Counted from the first letter of the stretch, positions 26,430-35,490 are shown. The stretch is DNA of 64,000 nucleotides from Ruminococcus gauvreauii (GCF_025151995.1 NZ_CP102290.1:4081840-4145839), one strand, 5' to 3'. A program made the numbers and translations. Notes: generated from the letters alone by a model not told the origin.

Positions 26430-27875
26430 TTATTCTTTCGTTATTCGGCTGCCCATGTAATAAAATCCACGGCATTCATCCAGTGAAACATCGATCAGTC
26501 TGCCTATATCTTCCGCTGTTCCCGGAAAATGAACCAAAACATTATTTCCCAGCCTGCCGGTCACGAGACTGGCATCGTGGCTGTTCATTTCCTCAGCCAG
26601 AACGGTCTGAACTTTTCCGGTATGGCGGGAAGTCATTTCTTCGGAGATTCTCTGAACCTCCCCAAGCAGCCGGTCAAACCGTTCTTTTACGACATGTTCC
26701 GGCACCTGATCCTCCATCACCGCGGCAGGAGTGCCTGTCCGTTTGGAATATATGAAGGTAAAGGCACTGTCATAGCGCACCCTTCGCACAACATCCAGCG
26801 TCTCCTCGAAATCCTCTTCCGTCTCTCCCGGGAAACCGACTATGATATCGGTGGTCAGAGAGATGTCCGGCACTGCGGCGCGGATCTTATCGACGAGGTT
26901 CAGGTACTGCTCCTTTGTATAACGACGATTCATCTCCTTCAGGATCCGTGAGCTCCCTGACTGCAGCGGAAGGTGAAGGTGAGGGCATATTTTGCTGCTT
27001 CCTGCCATGACCCCGATCAGTTCATCCGACAGGTCTTTCGGGTGAGAAGTCATAAAACGGATGCGTTTCAGACCTTCCACCTGTTCAATCTCCGTCAAAA
27101 GCTGAGCAAACGTCATGGGATGTTCCAGATTTTTTCCATAGGAGTTTACATTCTGTCCGAGAAGCATCACCTCCACGACACCGTCCGACACCAGGCGTTC
27201 AATCTCGCGGATGATGTCCTTGGGATTGCGGCTGCGCTCTCTCCCTCTTACGTATGGCACGATACAGTAACTGCAGAAATTATTGCATCCAAACATGATG
27301 TTGACCCCCGATTTGAACGGGTATTTCCGGTCTGCCGGGAGGTCTTCCACAATCTTGTCCGTATCTTCCCAGATATCGATCACCATTCGTTCGGACTCGA
27401 AGCGATTTACCAGAAGCTCGGCGAATTTGTAGATGTTGTGCGTCCCGAAAATCAGATCGACAAAACGGTAACTCTTTTTGATTTTTTCGACGACCTGGGC
27501 TTCCTGCATCATACAGCCGCAGAGTCCGATCATCATATGAGGATTTTTCTTCTTCAGACTGTGCAGGTAGCCTAACCGGCCGTAGACACGCTGGTTCGCA
27601 TTTTCCCTGACCGTGCAGGTATTGTACACGACAAAATCCGCATGATTCTCATCGCTTTTTTCGTAACCGATCGCCTCAAGAATACCTTCCAGCTTTTCAG
27701 AATCTCTGGCATTCATCTGACACCCGAAGGTGTTGACGCAGAAAGTAAGAGGCCTGTTTAAGACCTGCGCGCGATCCCGCACATATTCTTTAGCTTTTTC
27801 AATATAATAATACTGACGCTGTGGTTCCGTGGACGGAACTGCGCCGTATGTCATTTCTGTCGTTTTGTTTTCCAT
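26430..27875 (-). CDS. miaB: tRNA-2-methylthio-N6-dimethylallyladenosine synthase
   Basis: Radical SAM methylthiotransferase that completes ms2i6A37 on tRNAs modified by MiaA. The 481-residue protein has an N-terminal UPF0004 domain with NTFGCQMNARDSEKLEG and further cysteines in YNTCTVRENANQR and CGCMMQE. The radical SAM motif CNNFCSYC is near residue 195, and a TRAM domain occupies the last 70 residues. AGAGGATAAAGG precedes the ATG. It is the probable first gene of the mismatch-repair cluster. Confidence 0.95.
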   Translation of the reverse strand: MENKTTEMTYGAVPSTEPQRQYYYIEKAKEYVRDRAQVLNRPLTFCVNTFGCQMNARDSEKLEGILEAIGYEKSDENHADFVVYNTCTVRENANQRVYGRLGYLHSLKKKNPHMMIGLCGCMMQEAQVVEKIKKSYRFVDLIFGTHNIYKFAELLVNRFESERMVIDIWEDTDKIVEDLPADRKYPFKSGVNIMFGCNNFCSYCIVPYVRGRERSRNPKDIIREIERLVSDGVVEVMLLGQNVNSYGKNLEHPMTFAQLLTEIEQVEGLKRIRFMTSHPKDLSDELIGVMAGSSKICPHLHLPLQSGSSRILKEMNRRYTKEQYLNLVDKIRAAVPDISLTTDIIVGFPGETEEDFEETLDVVRRVRYDSAFTFIYSKRTGTPAAVMEDQVPEHVVKERFDRLLGEVQRISEEMTSRHTGKVQTVLAEEMNSHDASLVTGRLGNNVLVHFPGTAEDIGRLIDVSLDECRGFYYMGSRITKE

Positions 27876-28012
27876 CCTTTATCCTCTATCGATCGTCAAG
27901 ATTTCTGTAACAACTGCAATTATAACAAGTCTGTCCGCATGTTTTCAAGTGAATTTTTCCACTGTTATATATATGTGTGATAACAGATGTTTATGCCAGA
28001 GCAACAAAAGAA

Positions 28013-28044
28013 GATGCTGCAGACCTGTTAAAATCTGCAACATC
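28013..28044 (-). terminator. Rho-independent terminator after proA
   Basis: On the minus strand GATGTTGCAGA pairs with TCTGCAGCATC (one mismatch), followed by TTCTTTTGTTG. It lies between the proA stop and miaB and would end the proBA transcript. The rest of 27876-28058 is AT-rich and probably holds the miaB promoter, though no convincing -35/-10 pair was found. Confidence 0.65.
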
Positions 28045-28058
28045 CTGATGTTATCACC

Positions 28059-29300
28059 TCACGGACGGACCTGTCCGCTTCCATAGATAATATATTTTGT
28101 CGTTGTGAGTGCCGTAAGTCCCATCGGTCCCCTGGCATGCAGCTTCTGTGTGCTGATACCGATCTCGGCACCAAAACCGAATTCAAATCCATCTGTATAG
28201 CGCGTGGATGCGTTTACATAGACCGCCGCTGCATCTACCTCATCCAGGAATTTCTGAGCATTCTGGTAGCTGGATGTTACGATTGCCTCGGAGTGTCCGG
28301 TGTTATATCTGTTGATGTGTGCGATCGCCTCTTCCACGGACGACACCGTCTTGATGGAAATGATATAATCCAGATACTCTTTTCCCCAGTCCTCATCCGA
28401 CGCTTTTTTTACATCCGGAACAATCGCGCAGACCGCATCATCCCCGCGCATTTCCACGTGATTTTCTTTCAGTCGCTGTGCAAGCACCGGAAGCAGGGCG
28501 TCCTTTACGCTCTCATGAATCAGAAGAGATTCACAGGCATTGCATACGCCGACCCGCTGGGTCTTGGCATTCAGGATGATATCGACGGCCATTTTAAGGT
28601 CAGCGCTTTCATCCACGTAAATATGGCAGTTTCCGGTACCGGTCTCAATAACCGGTATCGTGCTGTTGTTTACGACCGCCTGAATCAGTCCGGCGCCTCC
28701 GCGCGGGATCAGCACATCAATGTAGCGGTTCATCTTCATGAACGCTGTCGTCGTCTCACGGGATGTATCTTCTATGAGCTGAATCACATTTTCATCAACA
28801 GCGTGCTGTTTCAAGGTGGCACGGATACAGTCCACGATGGCCTTGTTGGAATGAATCGCGTCGCTTCCGCCTTTCAAAACCACAACATTTCCGGTCTTAA
28901 AACAAAGGCCAAAGGCGTCTGCGGTCACATTCGGGCGCGCTTCGTAGATAATACCGACAACCCCGAGCGGCACACGTTTCTGTCCGATCATCAGTCCATT
29001 GGGACGCTTTTTCATCTGCAGGACCTCCCCGATCGGATCATCCAGCTGAATGAGCTGACAGATGCCTTCTGCCATTCCCCTGATCCTGTCTTCCGTCAGT
29101 GCCAGCCGGTCCAGAAGTCCGACGGACATACCGGCTTTTTTGCCGTTCTCCACATCAATGGCATTTGCGGCCAGAATCTGATCTGACCGGGCAACCAGCT
29201 CTTTTGCCACGTTTGATAAAAGTTCATTTTTTGTATCTGTCTGCATGTTGCGCATGACCGGCTCTGCAGCTTTTGCCTGCCGTCCAATTGTCTCTATCAT
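28059..29300 (-). CDS. proA: Glutamate-5-semialdehyde dehydrogenase (gamma-glutamyl phosphate reductase)
   Basis: Second step of proline synthesis: NADPH reduction of glutamyl-5-phosphate. The start at 29300 has CAGGAGGG in front and gives 413 residues, normal for ProA; the frame otherwise extends upstream to 29372. The catalytic Cys is in QRVGVCNACESLLIH, and NVVVLKGGSDAIHSNKA is the coenzyme-contact block. The ATG overlaps the stop of the upstream ligase gene as ATGA. It is separated from proB by two small genes. Confidence 0.95.
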   Translation of the reverse strand: MIETIGRQAKAAEPVMRNMQTDTKNELLSNVAKELVARSDQILAANAIDVENGKKAGMSVGLLDRLALTEDRIRGMAEGICQLIQLDDPIGEVLQMKKRPNGLMIGQKRVPLGVVGIIYEARPNVTADAFGLCFKTGNVVVLKGGSDAIHSNKAIVDCIRATLKQHAVDENVIQLIEDTSRETTTAFMKMNRYIDVLIPRGGAGLIQAVVNNSTIPVIETGTGNCHIYVDESADLKMAVDIILNAKTQRVGVCNACESLLIHESVKDALLPVLAQRLKENHVEMRGDDAVCAIVPDVKKASDEDWGKEYLDYIISIKTVSSVEEAIAHINRYNTGHSEAIVTSSYQNAQKFLDEVDAAAVYVNASTRYTDGFEFGFGAEIGISTQKLHARGPMGLTALTTTKYIIYGSGQVRP

Positions 29301-29860
29301 TGAAAACCCTCCTGTCTGTAAATCCTGGTCTGTGTGATAAGAATCTGCGGAAGCACATCCAGATCTTCCCACGGGACTTTTTCCATGACCTGAAAATCAA
29401 AAGCCACAGCGACCGTTTTATGAAGGCGGTGTGTGCTCAAATACCTGTCGTAAAATCCCTGTCCGTATCCGACGCGGTGCCGCATGGTATCGAAGGCAAC
29501 TCCGGGTACGATCATAACCGCATCCTCCGCCTGGGATACGCTGCAGCCTTCCGGTTCCGGTATCTGAAAATATCCCGGCCTGAGCTGGTCAAACGATGTG
29601 ATCTCATAGAAGGTCATATCCCGTCCTTCCACTTTTGGTACTGCTACCCGCTTTCCGTCGTCCCATGCGGCTTCGATCAGTTCCCTGGTACAGACTTCAC
29701 GATTGAAATCCATATATGTATACAGCCACCCGCTGTTTTGATATTCCGGCATCTTTAATATTTTTTCGCAGATTGTGCGGCTGTCGGATATCAGCTGTGC
29801 GGGTGCTGCCTGTCTTCTGTATTCAAAAACCCGTTTTCTAATGCTTTGTTTTGTCTCCAT
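29297..29860 (-). CDS. 5-formyltetrahydrofolate cyclo-ligase
   Basis: ATP-dependent enzyme that returns 5-formyl-THF to the folate pool as 5,10-methenyl-THF. The start at 29860 (METKQSIRKRVFEYRRQ), with GGGGGAAA before it, gives 187 residues, the usual size; the frame itself opens at 29890. Family blocks are VPKVEGRDMTFYEI, the phosphate-binding segment MIVPGVAFDTMRHRVGYGQGFYDRYL, and VAVAFDFQV. It overlaps the DUF896 gene by 23 bases and proA by four, so it is translated as part of the proBA operon. Confidence 0.92.
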   Translation of the reverse strand: METKQSIRKRVFEYRRQAAPAQLISDSRTICEKILKMPEYQNSGWLYTYMDFNREVCTRELIEAAWDDGKRVAVPKVEGRDMTFYEITSFDQLRPGYFQIPEPEGCSVSQAEDAVMIVPGVAFDTMRHRVGYGQGFYDRYLSTHRLHKTVAVAFDFQVMEKVPWEDLDVLPQILITQTRIYRQEGFQ

Positions 29861-30059
29861 ATTTTTCCCCCAGATTGATGACAGACCCATCCGGTTCCTG
29901 TATGTCGATATTGTCGAGCTGAGACCGGAGGTTCATCCTGATACTGGCAATGTATTCTTTCCGAAGTTTTGACTGTTCCAGCTTTTCCTCGGGAGTTAAA
30001 CCAACGGACTTTGCCTTGCGCGCCAGTTCATTGATACGTGTAATGTCCATTTCATTCAT
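29838..30059 (-). CDS. DUF896 family protein (YnzC-like)
   Basis: A 73-residue, Lys/Arg-rich, mostly helical protein of the DUF896 family (MDITRINELARKAKSVGLTPEE...), related to Bacillus YnzC/YneA-operon proteins of unknown function. The segment LTPEEKLEQSKLRKEYI is the family signature. GGAGATTAG precedes the ATG. It lies between proB and the folate ligase, with a 23-base overlap into the latter. The link to proline synthesis is positional only. Confidence 0.88.
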   Translation of the reverse strand: MNEMDITRINELARKAKSVGLTPEEKLEQSKLRKEYIASIRMNLRSQLDNIDIQEPDGSVINLGEKYGDKTKH

Positions 30060-30086
30060 TCTTTACTAATCTCCTTCATGTTTATG

Positions 30087-30932
30087 CTACAGCAGTTTCT
30101 CGATATAATCGATCAGATAAAACTCCTCTTTGGGATTTGCCAGAAACAGCGTTCCGCACGGTTTTCCGCTGAGAATACGGTGAATCACGTGAAAATCTTC
30201 ACCATTCGCGATGATCATATCCGCCCCCGCACTCGTGGCGAGATTAGCGGCTGTGAGTTTTGTTGCCATGCCTCCCGTGCCCGCAGTGCTGCCGGTTGTT
30301 CCTTTTCCCATCTCCATCAGGTGTGAATCGATGGACTCTACAACGTCAATAAAATGTGCCTGTTTATTCCGCCTCGGATCATCCGTGAACAGCCCGTCAA
30401 TGTCTGAGAGCAGGATCAGAAGGTCCGCACCAATCAGTGAGGCTACGACTGCAGATAATGTGTCGTTATCACCAAACTCGATTTCATAGGTGGAAATGGT
30501 ATCGTTTTCATTGACAATGGGAATCGCGCCGAGCTTTAAGAGTTCCTCAAAGGTATTCTTTGCATTTTTACGGTTCAGATTGTCTACCATCGTGTTTTTT
30601 GTCATCAGGATCTGGCTGGCCACCTGATTGTACTCTGAAAACAGTTTCTGATAGATCATCATCAGGCGGGCCTGTCCGACTGCCGCACATGCCTGCTTTT
30701 CTTCCAGTTTCCGGGGTTTTTCCTTAAACCCCAGTGCAGCACGGCCGACCATGATCGCGCCTGATGATACCAGCACTACATCCTTTCCCTGATTGCGGAG
30801 ATCACTGATCTCCCGGACCAGTATCTCAAGTTTGATCAGATCCAGGCGTCCCGTCTGAGGATGCGTCAGGGAAGACGAACCGATCTTGATCACAATACGT
30901 TTTTTATCTTTTAGTTTTTCTCGAATATTCAA
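30087..30932 (-). CDS. proB: Glutamate 5-kinase, short form without PUA domain
   Basis: First enzyme of proline synthesis, phosphorylating glutamate; normally feedback-inhibited by proline. The 281-residue protein is the amino acid kinase domain alone, with VIKIGSSSLTHP, LVSSGAIMVGRAALG and TGGMATKLTAANLATSAG. The C-terminal PUA domain of E. coli-type ProB (about 367 residues) is absent. The start is a TTG codon with GCAGGT eight bases upstream; the ATG nearby is out of frame and ends at once. Immediately upstream is the family B repeat. Confidence 0.93.
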   Translation of the reverse strand: MNIREKLKDKKRIVIKIGSSSLTHPQTGRLDLIKLEILVREISDLRNQGKDVVLVSSGAIMVGRAALGFKEKPRKLEEKQACAAVGQARLMMIYQKLFSEYNQVASQILMTKNTMVDNLNRKNAKNTFEELLKLGAIPIVNENDTISTYEIEFGDNDTLSAVVASLIGADLLILLSDIDGLFTDDPRRNKQAHFIDVVESIDSHLMEMGKGTTGSTAGTGGMATKLTAANLATSAGADMIIANGEDFHVIHRILSGKPCGTLFLANPKEEFYLIDYIEKLL

Positions 30933-30949
30933 AATTTCATACCTGCTTC

Positions 30950-31193
30950 TTTACTGTGAAAGTCCCGCCGGGCGGCCATGAATGAGCCATGCTTGCATGA
31001 GCGAATTCATGGCCATTTGGCGGGCAAGCCGGTATGAGCGAGCAGCGCAGCAGCGCGGATTGCGAATACCGGCGGCGATTGCGGGAGTCCGAAGGACGGA
31101 GCAATCGACTTTCATTTATGGTGATGACGCCGTCAGGCGTCATATACGTTTACTGTGAAAGTCCCGGACGGAGCAATCGACTCTATTCTACAA
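30950..31193. repeat. Repeat family B, copy 1 (long form)
   Basis: About 245 bp of repeated, palindrome-rich DNA between the DUF3048 gene and proB. Bases 31057-31154 align with 36167-36264 with about six differences in 98. The part nearest proB has its own stem: GGCCATGAAT (30974-30983) with ATTCATGGCC (31005-31014), flanked by CCCGCC/GGCGGG. Further stems are CGATTGC/GCAATCG and ATGACGCC/GGCGTCAT. TTACTGTGAAAGTCCCG occurs near 30951 and again near 31151, and GGACGGAGCAATCGACT occurs twice, which suggests internal duplication. Confidence 0.85.
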
Positions 31194-31213
31194 CAGATCG
31201 TCCGCTTTGTCCA
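31185..31213 (-). promoter_or_regulatory. Predicted promoter of the proB-DUF896-ligase-proA operon
   Basis: On the minus strand TGGACA (31213-31208) and TAGAAT (31190-31185) are separated by 17 bases; each hexamer has one mismatch to consensus. The start would fall near 31178, inside the outer edge of the family B repeat, so the mRNA leader of about 245 bases would consist almost entirely of that repeat. Confidence 0.5.
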
Positions 31214-31218
31214 TATGA

Positions 31219-32421
31219 CTAATACTCGGTATCTGCTGCTGCGGCTGCATCATTTGCCGCCTTATCAGTCGCACTTTGTCCCATCGGAGCGGTGAATCCA
31301 TCACGGTCTGTGACAGAGACCAGATCCCGGTAAGTATCCTGAACGATGCAGACCCAGGTTTTTCCGGTGTTCAGTGTGATCTCATTGCCGTTGCTGTCAT
31401 AATAATATGTCGGACCCCACGGATCGTGCTTTTTCCAGGAAACAGGAATTGCCTTCCCATTGGTAATGTAGATTCCTTCATTCGGTTCATCGACATCGAT
31501 ATTCAGATAACCGTTCTCATCATAGTTTCTCCAGCTGGAATACTGAAGCAGGATGTTTTTGCAGGCCAGCTGCTGTCCCGTGAGTTCATCAATCTGAGTT
31601 CCTCCGTACTGATACCGGTAGTACAATCCGTCTTCGGCATTGTATTCAAACCATGGTTCATTGTACTGGTAACCCGGTTTGACGATCTCTGCGTTCCAGT
31701 TTCCCGGGAGTTCAACGGTATCTCCGACTTTGCAGAATGTATACGATCCGTCATAGCCGTCCGCATATTCCTGACTGTAGCCGCAGATCTCGATTCCTTT
31801 CTGGATGCCTTCGAAGCTGGTATAGGCATTGTGCGGCGCCTTGCGGTCGCTGGTTCTGTAAAACACCGAATCTGTATAGCTGGCGAGACCGCTTAAGTTG
31901 TTTACTTCCGGAAGTTCCAGGATCGGCAGGGCATATGCCGACTGTCCGTAATGAACATAGATGGCATTAAATCCTGCGGCATAGAAGATATAGTAATCCC
32001 GGCAGCTTCTCATGGAGCCGATCTTTTCGAGATTGTCATAGTCCTCCATCACTGCCATAAGACGCGTGATACCGCCCTCCACGGGTGCCTCGTATATGAC
32101 ACCGGCATTAGAAATCCCTGCCTGCGGTATGGCGGCCTGGATATTGTTCAGCATGACTGCGACAGGACGTCTTCTTCCGATCGCCTCATCGACGTACTCT
32201 CCGGTCAGATAACTTTTCACTTTTCCTTCCGGAATGATCTCCTCATCCGGTTCCGGAGTCTCCGGTGCTATGATATCTCCCTCATCCTCCTCAGGTTCTT
32301 CAGCCTGTGCCTCTTCTGTCGGTTCCGGTTCGGGAGAAGGTTCTTCTTTCTTATTGCATCCGCTCAGCATCAGAGCTGATACGGTCAGCAACATCAATAC
32401 TTTTACTACATTCTTCTTCAT
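31219..32421 (-). CDS. DUF3048 (YerB-like) lipoprotein
   Basis: Predicted surface lipoprotein: a Lys-containing N-terminus and hydrophobic core end in the lipobox LMLSGC at residues 17-22, so LspA would process it. A strongly acidic Pro/Glu linker follows (about 25-65). The DUF3048 domain begins at AIGRRRPVAVMLNN and includes NAGVIYEAPVEGGITRLMAV and YFRTSD-like blocks. The family is widespread in Firmicutes; its biochemical role is unknown. It lies 12 bases after ybeY and is probably the last gene of the yqfC-yqfD-phoH-ybeY operon. Confidence 0.88.
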   Translation of the reverse strand: MKKNVVKVLMLLTVSALMLSGCNKKEEPSPEPEPTEEAQAEEPEEDEGDIIAPETPEPDEEIIPEGKVKSYLTGEYVDEAIGRRRPVAVMLNNIQAAIPQAGISNAGVIYEAPVEGGITRLMAVMEDYDNLEKIGSMRSCRDYYIFYAAGFNAIYVHYGQSAYALPILELPEVNNLSGLASYTDSVFYRTSDRKAPHNAYTSFEGIQKGIEICGYSQEYADGYDGSYTFCKVGDTVELPGNWNAEIVKPGYQYNEPWFEYNAEDGLYYRYQYGGTQIDELTGQQLACKNILLQYSSWRNYDENGYLNIDVDEPNEGIYITNGKAIPVSWKKHDPWGPTYYYDSNGNEITLNTGKTWVCIVQDTYRDLVSVTDRDGFTAPMGQSATDKAANDAAAAADTEY

Positions 32422-32433
32422 TTTGTTATTCTC

Positions 32434-32931
32434 CTATCGTGTGATATTTAACTGTTCGAGCACCTGCTCCTGCTTTTGTTCCATTACCGCCGCGTCCTCT
32501 GCTTCCATGTGGTCATATCCCAGAAGATGCAGCAGGCTGTGTGCGATTAAAAATGCATATTCGCGCCTGACCCCGTGACCGTACTCTTTTGCCTGCAGCA
32601 GCATCCTTGGTATACAGATCATAATGTCGCCAAGCATCAGTAGATCCGTATCGGGGTTGATAAATTCATCTGCACGCTCCCCGATGATCGTATAGTCCGC
32701 GGGAGCTTCAAAATCGATCGCAGGAAAAGACAGCACATCCGTCACACTGTCGATGTTTCGGAAGTTCCGGTTGGTCTCCCTTATCTCATATTCTCCCGTC
32801 AGCACAATATTGACTTCGGCATCGTACGGGCAGTTTTCCTGCTCCAGCACCTTGCATATCACATCCTCCGCCACCTGCTGGCAGGAAAATGGAAACTCAC
32901 ATCCGGTCTCATTTTCAATAAAAACTGTCAT
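32434..32931 (-). CDS. ybeY: Endoribonuclease YbeY (rRNA maturation)
   Basis: Zinc-dependent RNase involved in 16S rRNA 3'-end maturation and ribosome quality control. The start at 32931, with AGGGGATAAG before it, gives 165 residues; the open frame runs back inside phoH. The metal site is the HSLLHLLGYDHM motif, with three His ligands. LSFPAIDF precedes it, as usual. The order phoH-ybeY is conserved in many bacteria. Confidence 0.95.
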   Translation of the reverse strand: MTVFIENETGCEFPFSCQQVAEDVICKVLEQENCPYDAEVNIVLTGEYEIRETNRNFRNIDSVTDVLSFPAIDFEAPADYTIIGERADEFINPDTDLLMLGDIMICIPRMLLQAKEYGHGVRREYAFLIAHSLLHLLGYDHMEAEDAAVMEQKQEQVLEQLNITR

Positions 32932-32941
32932 CTTATCCCCT

Positions 32942-33940
32942 TTACGGCCGGCCTGTCCGTTTGCTGTTCTTTGCCGGCCTGGCCTTTTTTTCATACGCTT
33001 CGTATGCCTGTACAATTTTCTGAACCAGCGGGTGGCGCACCACATCCTTGCTTGTCAGCTGGCAGAAAGAGATATCATCGACCTTACGGAGCACCTGCAC
33101 CGCAACATCGAGTCCTGAGCGGGTGTCCTTCGGCAGGTCTTTCTGTGTATCATCGCCTGTAATGATCACTTTGGACCCGAAACCAATACGTGTCAGAAAC
33201 ATTTTCATCTGAGCCGGCGTTGTGTTCTGCGCTTCGTCCAGAATGATAAATGCATTATCCAGAGTCCTGCCGCGCATATAGGCAAGCGGAGCAACTTCAA
33301 TCAGCCCTTTTTCCATATTCTTCATAAAGCTCTCTGCCCCCATGATCTGATACAGGGCGTCATAGAGAGGCCGCAGATAGGGATCCACCTTGCTCTGAAG
33401 GTCTCCGGGAAGAAAACCCAGTTTCTCGCCGGCCTCTATGGCAGGGCGTGTCAGAATGATCCGATTGACCTCATCGTTGCGGAACGCCGTGATCGCCATA
33501 GCCATCGCCAGATAGGTCTTTCCCGTACCTGCCGGTCCGATTCCAAATACAATCATATTTTTCCGTATGCTGTCCACATACTGTTTCTGCCCCAATGTTT
33601 TGGGTTTCACGGCACGGCCGTTGATGGTATGGCAGATACAGTCTTTATCCATCTCAACGATTGCAGACTCCTTCTCTTCCATCGAAAGAGAAACCGCATA
33701 ATCCACCTGCTGGCCGGTTATCGTATTGCCGCGCTCAGCCAGTGTAACCAGTTGTTCCAGAATACTCCGGGCCTTTTTTACATTGGTGGAAGGCCCGATC
33801 ATCTTCAGCTGTCCGTCCCGCGAAATCATGGTCACGTTTAATGTCCGTTCGATCTTTTTAATGTTTTCATCAAACTGACCGAAAATGTTCGTCTCATGTT
33901 CGGCCGGTATCTGCATTACTGCTTCAATCATACTGTTCAT
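32942..33940 (-). CDS. phoH: PhoH-like ATPase
   Basis: Cytoplasmic P-loop ATPase of the PhoH/YbeZ family, often partnered with YbeY in RNA metabolism. The 332-residue protein has an N-terminal KH-like or PhoH leader region, then GPAGTGKTYLAMAMA (Walker A), NAFIILDEAQNTTPAQM (Walker B), and GDDTQKDLP. Its ATG overlaps the yqfD stop as ATGA. It is in an operon with yqfC and yqfD, as in Bacillus. Confidence 0.94.
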   Translation of the reverse strand: MNSMIEAVMQIPAEHETNIFGQFDENIKKIERTLNVTMISRDGQLKMIGPSTNVKKARSILEQLVTLAERGNTITGQQVDYAVSLSMEEKESAIVEMDKDCICHTINGRAVKPKTLGQKQYVDSIRKNMIVFGIGPAGTGKTYLAMAMAITAFRNDEVNRIILTRPAIEAGEKLGFLPGDLQSKVDPYLRPLYDALYQIMGAESFMKNMEKGLIEVAPLAYMRGRTLDNAFIILDEAQNTTPAQMKMFLTRIGFGSKVIITGDDTQKDLPKDTRSGLDVAVQVLRKVDDISFCQLTSKDVVRHPLVQKIVQAYEAYEKKARPAKNSKRTGRP

Positions 33941-35175
33941 TCTTCAGATGTCCTTTCCGGTATCACTTCCTGAATCTTCACAGGCGCTGTGGTTGTGATT
34001 TTTTCTGTCACCTGGATTTTTCCTTTCGTGATGCATGTTGATTCCGATGTGTCTATTTTAACATTTTTACGGTATATTTCTACCCCTTTTTGTGTTAAAT
34101 TCTTCAAAAACATGTAGAGATTGGCATTTGCCTTCGTCGCAGCCTCCTCTTTTGTATACTGTCTGACCTCGATCTGATACGGCAGCGTCTGTATCGTGCC
34201 GTAGGTAAAAGGCAGAACGAAGTTCTCCGTAAGGTACAGCGGATGTGTCGTGGCTACCTGGTCGTACCGCTGATCTTCAGGGGGAGACGGTCCGATATCT
34301 ACGCGGTAATTCATAACAGTAAAAAACCAGGAGTCTTTCTGGTCCTCCGTATAGATACGCTCCTCGTATTCCATGGGAAACTCATCGTAATAAGAATAAG
34401 AGGTTCTGGCATAAAGGTCAGCATCCGCACTGGTGTACTCATAACCGACGGTCTCCTGGGCATCATTTTTAATCTCCAGTGTTCCGGAGACCAGGATATC
34501 GCCTTTTTTAAACTGATCTCCCACCTTCACAAGCGGAACACCGGAGCGCGTTACGATCGACATGACCGTTCCGCTTTTTTTTGCTACGATATCCAACGGA
34601 GTACTCTCCTGGTCTACCGTCTGCTGTTCCTGCTCCTGATTATAGTTTTCTTTCATTTCAAGAAAAAGCCGTGTTCCTTCTATCCGGGCGGATACCCACG
34701 TGATGTTTGGGAATTCCCGCCGGAGCATGGAAGCCACCTCGGCGCAGTTGACAGACTTCTTCAGAATCCCGTGCCGAATATTTTCCTGTTCCAGATATTT
34801 CAACACCGTCTGTGTGCTGTACGTGATGTTGCCGTCTACATGAATATTCCAGATGCGCAGAGAAAGCGTATAGATGAGAGCGCAAAAACACAGGATTCCA
34901 AGAAAAAATGCCTTTCTTTTTCGGCTTTTTTGAAAAAAGAAGGGCAATCCTCGTTTTTTTGCAATTCTGATTTTGATTTTCGTTTTTCTGGATATCGGAC
35001 GAAGTTTTTTAAAGTCCGAGATGCTCATGCAGGCCATCTGCCCTTCGCCCTGCGGCATCAGTTTCCACAGGATAATATCATTTGCAGAACAGAGGTTTAA
35101 AAACCGCTCTTTTTCCTCGCCGTAAAAATTGATATGTACATACCCTTTGGCGTAACGCAGACACTGCTGGATCAA
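33937..35175 (-). CDS. yqfD: Sporulation protein YqfD
   Basis: SigE-regulon family membrane protein of endospore formers. The 412-residue protein has a basic segment (KTKIKIRIAKKRGLPFFFQKSRKRK) followed by one transmembrane helix (about residues 90-110) and a large external domain beginning IWNIHVDGNITYSTQTVLKYL. The start is a TTG codon with GAGGTGAG in front. The gene lies between yqfC and phoH as in Bacillus, which supports the view that the host forms spores. Confidence 0.88.
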   Translation of the reverse strand: MIQQCLRYAKGYVHINFYGEEKERFLNLCSANDIILWKLMPQGEGQMACMSISDFKKLRPISRKTKIKIRIAKKRGLPFFFQKSRKRKAFFLGILCFCALIYTLSLRIWNIHVDGNITYSTQTVLKYLEQENIRHGILKKSVNCAEVASMLRREFPNITWVSARIEGTRLFLEMKENYNQEQEQQTVDQESTPLDIVAKKSGTVMSIVTRSGVPLVKVGDQFKKGDILVSGTLEIKNDAQETVGYEYTSADADLYARTSYSYYDEFPMEYEERIYTEDQKDSWFFTVMNYRVDIGPSPPEDQRYDQVATTHPLYLTENFVLPFTYGTIQTLPYQIEVRQYTKEEAATKANANLYMFLKNLTQKGVEIYRKNVKIDTSESTCITKGKIQVTEKITTTAPVKIQEVIPERTSEE

Positions 35176-35214
35176 ATTCTCACCTCATATCCTATATCCC
35201 CGGAAAGTATCTCT

Positions 35215-35490
35215 CTACCGGTCAAAAAAAACAGCCTGGATAAACCCTGTAATTTTCATTTCATCCCGGCTGTAGTAAGCGATGCACAGATGTTCTCCTT
35301 CAATCCTCATTCGTCCCTTTTTCAGCAGGATTCGGATGATGTTTTCTTCATACTCCAGAATCCTGCGGTAGTTTTCAACGAGTATCTCACTGCTTCCGCT
35401 CAAGGTCACAAGCGATTCCTGTAGTGCAAGGTCTTTCGGTATCTGCAGCGATCTGACCAGCTCCCGCTGCAGGGAAGGGATTTTTTTCAA
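35215..35490 (-). CDS. yqfC: Sporulation protein YqfC
   Basis: Short beta-rich protein (91 residues) of the YqfC family, which is paired with YqfD in spore formers. Recognisable features are LQIPKDLALQESLVTLSGSS near the N-terminus and LLKKGRMRIEGEHLCIAYYS in the middle. The frame opens with TTG at 35490, with a GGGAG site about 11 bases upstream. A role in sporulation is known only from expression in relatives. Confidence 0.85.
   Translation of the reverse strand: MKKIPSLQRELVRSLQIPKDLALQESLVTLSGSSEILVENYRRILEYEENIIRILLKKGRMRIEGEHLCIAYYSRDEMKITGFIQAVFFDR

Noticed and set aside
30937..31222. Short frames on both strands over repeat family B
   Set aside because: Both come from the repeat sequence and share peptides with the second copy, so they reflect DNA repetition, not genes.
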